A stretch of 64,000 bases of DNA from JAVBMJ01 sp031551275 (lineage in GTDB: Bacteria; Bacteroidota; Bacteroidia; Bacteroidales; Rikenellaceae): positions 1-64,000 of the forward strand of contig JAVBNX010000014.1 in assembly GCA_031551275.1 (NCBI GenBank), given 5' to 3'. Position numbers and translations under genes: made by a program. The notes under the pieces were generated by a model. The model ran no database searches. It was not told the DNA's origin and was given only the letters and a program-made list of their open reading frames with translations. Below, piece by piece: positions 60,205-64,000 of this stretch. Position 1 is the stretch's first letter, and each line of letters opens with the position of its first letter.

Positions 60205-60549
60205 ATGCCAAGATCAGTCAACGCGGTAGCATCGCGTGAAAGAAGGAAAAAAGTTTTAAAATTAGCCAAAGGCAACTTCGGCTCGAGGGGAAACGTTTGG
60301 ACGGTAGCCAAAAACACCGTCGAAAAAGGTCTTACCTACGCCTACCGCGACCGTAAGAACAAGAAACGGGCTTTCCGCAGCCTGTGGATCCAGCGTATCA
60401 ACGCCGCTGCCCGCAGCCACGGAATGACCTACTCCGAATTTATGGGCAAAGTCAGCGCCAAAAGGATCATGCTGAACCGCAAAGTTCTGGCCGACCTGGC
60501 GATGAACCACCCCAAGGCATTCGAAAAAGTGGTTAAAACAGTAAAGTAA
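60205..60549 (+). CDS. rplT: 50S ribosomal protein L20
   Basis: A 114-residue basic protein starting PRSVNAVASRERRKKVLKLA, with AYRDRKNKKRAFRSLWIQRI and the conserved S-E-F-M region, typical of L20. It binds 23S rRNA early in assembly and, in some bacteria, represses its own operon. A strong terminator lies 20 bases downstream. Confidence 0.98.
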   Translation: MPRSVNAVASRERRKKVLKLAKGNFGSRGNVWTVAKNTVEKGLTYAYRDRKNKKRAFRSLWIQRINAAARSHGMTYSEFMGKVSAKRIMLNRKVLADLAMNHPKAFEKVVKTVK

Positions 60550-60568
60550 AGCCTCCGCGCTTTACGCC

Positions 60569-60597
60569 AAGGCTCCCTCGGGAGCCTTTTTTTATTC
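60569..60597 (+). terminator. terminator after rplT
   Basis: AAGGCTCC pairs with GGAGCCTT around CTCG and is followed by a run of T. Confidence 0.9.
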
Positions 60598-60609
60598 CCC
60601 GAAGTATAT

Positions 60610-60617
60610 TATATTTG
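60610..60617 (+). promoter_or_regulatory. -7 element (TATATTTG)
   Basis: TATATTTG fits the consensus 22 bases before the lipoprotein start at 60640. Confidence 0.55.
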
Positions 60618-60639
60618 TATAACAACTAAACCCCCGGTC

Positions 60640-61197
60640 ATGAAAATAAGAAAAATCGCGGCCGTTTTCCTTCTGGCCCTTGTCGCCGACCTCATCGTTT
60701 CGTGTTGCAATTGCGACGATGTTCCCCGATACAACACCCATGACCGGATCTCGGTCTACAACCTCGACAACGGCGGAGCAAGCCCGTTCACTGCCATGGG
60801 TCCCGTACCCCGGAGCGCCTACGGCATACGTCTGATTATCAAAATGGAAGAAAAATCAGACGCTGCCGCACAAACACTTTTCATGGGCAAAGCCTGCGCT
60901 TTCGATTGTGACTGTGCTTCCAATATGTTCGCTACCGAAACGGTTACCGACATAAAGATTAAAACCCGGGGCAATGACATTACGAGCGGTTTCATGGTAA
61001 AGAATTTTTCGATGCCGTATATAACCGTAGAAGAATTTGTGACCCAGATCAACGACTACCCCCAACCGGAACGCGAAGCAACCCTGCTGCTCATCGCATC
61101 TCCGGGGGAGGCCGGCCTGTATTCATTTTTGATAGAGATCACACTCTCCGACGGCAGGGTCCTGAGCGCCCAAACCGACGAAATCGAATTGACATGA
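60640..61197 (+). CDS. small lipoprotein, DUF5034-like
   Basis: 185 residues with a lipoprotein signal (FLLALVADLIVSCCNCDD, Cys near 22). The mature part has Y-N-L-D-N-G, RSAYGIRLIIKMEEK and a Cys-rich stretch CAFDCDCASNMF. It resembles DUF5034 proteins of Bacteroidales, an assignment I hold only loosely. Its stop overlaps the next start as ATGA, so the two are translationally coupled and probably work together at the envelope. Confidence 0.6.
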   Translation: MKIRKIAAVFLLALVADLIVSCCNCDDVPRYNTHDRISVYNLDNGGASPFTAMGPVPRSAYGIRLIIKMEEKSDAAAQTLFMGKACAFDCDCASNMFATETVTDIKIKTRGNDITSGFMVKNFSMPYITVEEFVTQINDYPQPEREATLLLIASPGEAGLYSFLIEITLSDGRVLSAQTDEIELT

Positions 61198-61982
61198 AAC
61201 GCCTGATAGCCGCCTCGCTGTTGTCGGCGTTTTTGCTCCTCCCTGCGACCCTCCTTTCGCAACGGCGTTTCGACAACTACAAATCCCGCTGGCAAGCCGA
61301 CCTGTCGCTGGGCGGCGATTTCTGGACCAACCCGCCCTCCATGGACGGTGCGGCGGGCCACGTGATCGGATCCCGGAAAAAAGCGATCGCTGCACCCAGC
61401 GCCTCATTTGCCTTTTTCCCCGCCGAAAGATTCGGCATTCAGGCGGCCATAGGCATAGAGGTGGGCAGACGGTACAACGAAAAGTCGTTCCACCGGGACC
61501 TCATATCGGAATACGGCGATCATTACTTTACCATCGAGGATTATTACATCTCCGAGCCCAGGGTAACCACCGTCAAATTGAACGCCGGACTGGTATACCG
61601 GATCGAACGAGACCGGTGGTTTATCTACCCCAAGCTATTGGTCGGAGTCGTTTCTTTGTCAAACGATTTTTTCTCGGTAACGGTCAAGGAGCGGGGAAGC
61701 AACGAAATGTTTGATCTCGACATCAGGCCTGGACACGCCAGGGACTACACCTTCCTAACCTTGGGCACGGGTCTGACGGCAGGTTGGAAAATCACGCGGC
61801 GCATCTGGGTCAAGGGCGACGTTTCGGTCTCGGGACTCCGGTACAACATCGACGCCGTAACGACACGGACCGATGCCGCCACCCATAACACCACAAGCGT
61901 GACAACGAATTGCAAAGGCGAAACCATCATGTTTAACGCGGGCGCGGGCGTCATTTTCGTCCTCGGCGGGTTCAACCTTTAG
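61194..61982 (+). CDS. outer-membrane beta-barrel-like protein of unknown function
   Basis: 262 residues with a signal peptide (SLLSAFLLLPATLLSQ). The rest is alternating-hydrophobicity strands such as RWQADLSLGGDFWT, VTTVKLNAGLVYRIERDRWF and IWVKGDVSVSGLRYNIDAVT, ending in the aromatic C-terminus V-I-F-V-L-G-G-F-N-L. This fits an eight-stranded outer-membrane barrel. No family is recognised. Coupled to the preceding lipoprotein gene. Confidence 0.6.
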   Translation: MKRLIAASLLSAFLLLPATLLSQRRFDNYKSRWQADLSLGGDFWTNPPSMDGAAGHVIGSRKKAIAAPSASFAFFPAERFGIQAAIGIEVGRRYNEKSFHRDLISEYGDHYFTIEDYYISEPRVTTVKLNAGLVYRIERDRWFIYPKLLVGVVSLSNDFFSVTVKERGSNEMFDLDIRPGHARDYTFLTLGTGLTAGWKITRRIWVKGDVSVSGLRYNIDAVTTRTDAATHNTTSVTTNCKGETIMFNAGAGVIFVLGGFNL

Positions 61983-61995
61983 GTGATTTTTTCAC

Positions 61996-62003
61996 TACAT
62001 TTG
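61996..62003 (+). promoter_or_regulatory. -7 element (TACATTTG)
   Basis: TACATTTG fits the consensus 22 bases before the ATG at 62026. Confidence 0.5.
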
Positions 62004-62025
62004 TACAAACCAAAAACCGCCGACC

Positions 62026-62553
62026 ATGGAAGAATTCCACACTCCCGAATCCGAAGCCCCCGAATCCGTGACCGCAAGCGCGGCTGCCGCTACCGCTACC
62101 GCCTTCGCGCCGCTCCCGGCGCTGACCCCCGAATCGGGCGCCTTCCTGCTCCAGACCGCGAGGTGGGGTAAATTCCTGGCCATCATAAGTTTTATCAGCA
62201 TAGGCTTTTTATACGTATCCACCCCCTTCGCGCTCATGCTGGCAATAATGCCCTCGTCCGCGGGCTTTACAGCGGGCACGACTCCCCACCTGTTTCTTAC
62301 CTACGCCATTACCTTCCCCATCGTGGCCACGCTCTACCTTTTCCCATCGCTCTACCTGCTGCGTTACAGCAGGAACGCCCGCCAGTCGCTCGAAAGCGGC
62401 GACACGGCCCTGCTGACCGAAGCGCTGCGCAACCAAAAGAAGCTCTACAAGTTCATCGGTATCACTACCATCGTCTGCATTGCGCTGTACATCCTGCTGA
62501 TCGTGGCCGTCATCGCCGCCGGCGTCATTTTCGCCCTGAGCGGCGGCTTTTAG
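62026..62553 (+). CDS. DUF5362-like membrane protein
   Basis: 175 residues: an acidic, Ala/Pro/Glu-rich N-terminal tail (about 1-40) followed by four hydrophobic segments in the DUF5362 pattern (AGKFL-type first helix at WGKFLAIISFISIGFLYVS, then L-Y-L-F-P-S-L-Y-L-L-R-Y-S and a final I-T-T-I-V-C-I-A-L-Y-I-L-L). Between helices lies S-L-E-S-G-D-T-A-L-L-T-E-A-L-R-N-Q-K-K. Function unknown. The next gene begins immediately after its stop. Confidence 0.7.
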   Translation: MEEFHTPESEAPESVTASAAAATATAFAPLPALTPESGAFLLQTARWGKFLAIISFISIGFLYVSTPFALMLAIMPSSAGFTAGTTPHLFLTYAITFPIVATLYLFPSLYLLRYSRNARQSLESGDTALLTEALRNQKKLYKFIGITTIVCIALYILLIVAVIAAGVIFALSGGF

Positions 62554-63438
62554 ATGGGCAGGTTTTCACAAGCGCTACTGGCGGCGTTGCTTCTCCTTTG
62601 CGCACTGCCATGCTGTTCGCCCCGGGGCGCGACAGTCGTTATCCCCATCTCCCCGGACGCGGACCAGGAGGTAATAGTGCGGCGCATCGCAGCATTCAGC
62701 TGGAAAACCGGGGTGGAGTTTACCCTCGGCGAGGCCATCGTGAGGCTGCGCAACCCAGACGACACCCTTTACGTGCCTATGCTGTGCACGACGCAAGGAA
62801 GGATGCAGATCGAGGAGATCTGGGATTTCTCCGATGTATTGCCCCTTATTGCACAGGCCGACAGTTTGTTGTCAAAACCGTCGGACGATATTCGCGTGAG
62901 TACACCCCTCGCTACCCTGCTCAGCATCGCTTATCCCCGCGATGCAATTAGTCACGTCGCCGGAATCGTCTATATGAAAGACACCCCCCGGGTCGACAGC
63001 CTGCTGGCTTTGCCACAGATCAGGGCCATCTTCGATAAAAAGGTAATCTTCCGGTGGGCGCCCCGCCGCCAAGGGAATGACGCGATCGAACTGATCGCCG
63101 TCAAGCCTGGCCGCAGCCTGGAAATAAGCAGTAAAACCGTGAACTTAAGCAGGGTTTTCGTCTCCCGTCCGCGGGTCGGCAAACTGGCGGAACTGAACAT
63201 CCGGCTCAAGCCGAAGTACGCCTGGATGTGGCGACAAATGACCGCCGACAACATCGGTCTCTCGTTGGCCTTCGTACTCGACGGCCGCGTGGTATGCTAC
63301 CCCCGCGTGGCGCAGGAGATCCCGAACGGGGATATGTCCCTTTCATGGACATACAACTCCGGCGAGGCGCTAGCCATATCCGCCCTGATAACCGGAGGCC
63401 GACTTTACGAAAACCAGCCCGAAAATCCCCACGATTAG
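62554..63438 (+). CDS. lipoprotein with SecD P1-head-like domain
   Basis: 294 residues with a lipoprotein-type signal (LLAALLLLCALPCC). The N-terminal 190 residues are not recognised. The last 85 resemble the periplasmic P1 head of SecD/SecDF: LNIRLKPKYAWMWRQMTADN, then L-A-F-V-L-D-G-R-V-V-C-Y-P-R-V, then E-A-L-A-I-S-A-L-I-T-G-G-R-L. The SecD membrane segments are absent, so this is a free or lipid-anchored head domain. It is translated directly after the DUF5362-like gene. Function unknown. Confidence 0.55.
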   Translation: MGRFSQALLAALLLLCALPCCSPRGATVVIPISPDADQEVIVRRIAAFSWKTGVEFTLGEAIVRLRNPDDTLYVPMLCTTQGRMQIEEIWDFSDVLPLIAQADSLLSKPSDDIRVSTPLATLLSIAYPRDAISHVAGIVYMKDTPRVDSLLALPQIRAIFDKKVIFRWAPRRQGNDAIELIAVKPGRSLEISSKTVNLSRVFVSRPRVGKLAELNIRLKPKYAWMWRQMTADNIGLSLAFVLDGRVVCYPRVAQEIPNGDMSLSWTYNSGEALAISALITGGRLYENQPENPHD

Positions 63439-63462
63439 GTATAAACCCTAAAAAGTTTTTTG

Positions 63463-63470
63463 TACTTTTG
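63463..63470 (+). promoter_or_regulatory. -7 element (TACTTTTG)
   Basis: TACTTTTG fits the consensus 19 bases before the receptor start at 63490. Confidence 0.5.
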
Positions 63471-63489
63471 CGTCTTCCGCAAAGATAGT

Positions 63490-64000
63490 ATGAAAAAACG
63501 CACTCTCCTGTTAGCCGCCCCCATCCTTGTTACCCTTACCGCGCAAGGCAACGCCGCCGACTCGATCCGCACGGTCAGCATGGACCAGGTCGTCGTCACG
63601 GCCACCCGCACCCCCGTCCCGCTGAAGGACGCCCCTGTCCTGACCCGCGTGATCTCGGCCAGGGACATCGAGCGCTCGGGCGTGGGCTCGCTGCCCGAAC
63701 TCCTTGAGCGCGAGGTCGCCGGCGCCGAGTTCCACCAGGCGGGCTACGGCCCCACGGTCTCCTTCCAGGGCCTGGACGCGCGCTACGTCCTTTTTTTGGT
63801 CAACGGCGAACGGATGGCGGGCGAGACCTACGGCAACCCCGACTTCCGCCGCCTGCCCCTTGTGGCGATCGAACGCATCGAGATCGTCCGCGGCGCTTCC
63901 TCGCTGCTGTACGGCTCGAGCGCGATGGGCGCCGTGGTCAACATCATTACCCGCATGCCCGACGCCGACCTAGATTGCGGCGTGGAGGTCAGATACTCGC
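63490..64000 (+). CDS. TonB-dependent receptor, N-terminal part (runs off the window)
   Basis: The first 170 residues are present. A signal peptide (LLLAAPILVTLTAQGNAA) leads to a TonB box-like DQVVVTATRTPVPLKDAP and the plug domain with LPELLEREVAG, RYVLFLVNGERMAGE and IERIEIVRGASSLLYGSSAM. It lacks the carboxypeptidase-like extension and the SusC signature, so it is a BtuB/FepA-type receptor for a metal chelate or vitamin. Confidence 0.88.
   Translation, partial: MKKRTLLLAAPILVTLTAQGNAADSIRTVSMDQVVVTATRTPVPLKDAPVLTRVISARDIERSGVGSLPELLEREVAGAEFHQAGYGPTVSFQGLDARYVLFLVNGERMAGETYGNPDFRRLPLVAIERIEIVRGASSLLYGSSAMGAVVNIITRMPDADLDCGVEVRYS

Noticed and set aside
1..64000. CRISPR arrays, prophage or toxin-antitoxin modules
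   Set aside because: I saw no regular spaced repeats, cas, phage structural or toxin-antitoxin pairs on either strand.

Overview
The window looks like a chromosomal segment of a GC-rich gut-type Bacteroidales, most likely Alistipes or another Rikenellaceae. That placement is an inference from SusC/SusD, a hybrid two-component regulator, fimbrillin, LruC and DUF3853 proteins, the Bacteroidota -7 promoter motif (TAnnTTTG) before many genes, and strongly GC-rich third codon positions. I ran no database search; product names come from recognisable motifs and family resemblance.

Layout. 1-140 is the outward-facing end of an IS3-type insertion sequence. 236-24293 is ordinary chromosome: a family 3 glycosidase, an exported MsrB-MsrA, transporters (MFS, MATE, EamA), a zinc-less sirtuin, TspO, pirin, a WYL-regulated small-molecule-binding cluster, an ABC-F protein, a fimbrillin, two putative alkyl-DNA glycosylases and an AraC-type membrane regulator. 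24294-24674 has no protein gene but holds a promoter, three consecutive hairpins and a strong plus-strand terminator: a candidate new structured small RNA. 24675-48229 is one polysaccharide utilisation locus: hybrid two-component regulator, SusC, SusD, two surface-lipoprotein candidates, two GH106-like glycosidases, a GH105 unsaturated uronyl hydrolase, two tandem heparinase II/III-type proteins and a serine-type sulfatase. 48230-50050 is a scar: a frameshifted secreted-protein gene, a gene fragment cut by a decayed IS3, a DUF3853 gene without a clear start, and tRNA-Ser whose 3' end is imperfectly duplicated about 1.65 kb away. 50223-64000 is again ordinary chromosome: ptb-buk, a LruC lipoprotein, a C26-M19 peptidase fusion with an SpmA/SpmB-type membrane protein and a thioredoxin-like protein, rpmI-rplT, small envelope genes and the start of a TonB-dependent receptor.

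How it works together. In the polysaccharide locus the periplasmic sensor would detect an oligosaccharide and activate three transcription units. SusC/D and the lipoproteins would capture glycan; the lyase-like pair would cut uronate-containing chains; GH105 would remove the unsaturated uronate; the sulfatase and the GH106-like enzymes would remove sulfate and rhamnose. The best-fitting target is a sulfated polymer of rhamnose and uronic acid (ulvan-like, or a rhamnose-capped arabinogalactan), but this is inferred from families only.

Two signals cut across the window. TCACC/GGTGA is strikingly rare and TTACC/GGTAA is used instead, even against codon preference, which suggests a methylation or restriction footprint. 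Several genes have the -7 box only 4-8 bases before their ATG, which predicts leaderless mRNAs.
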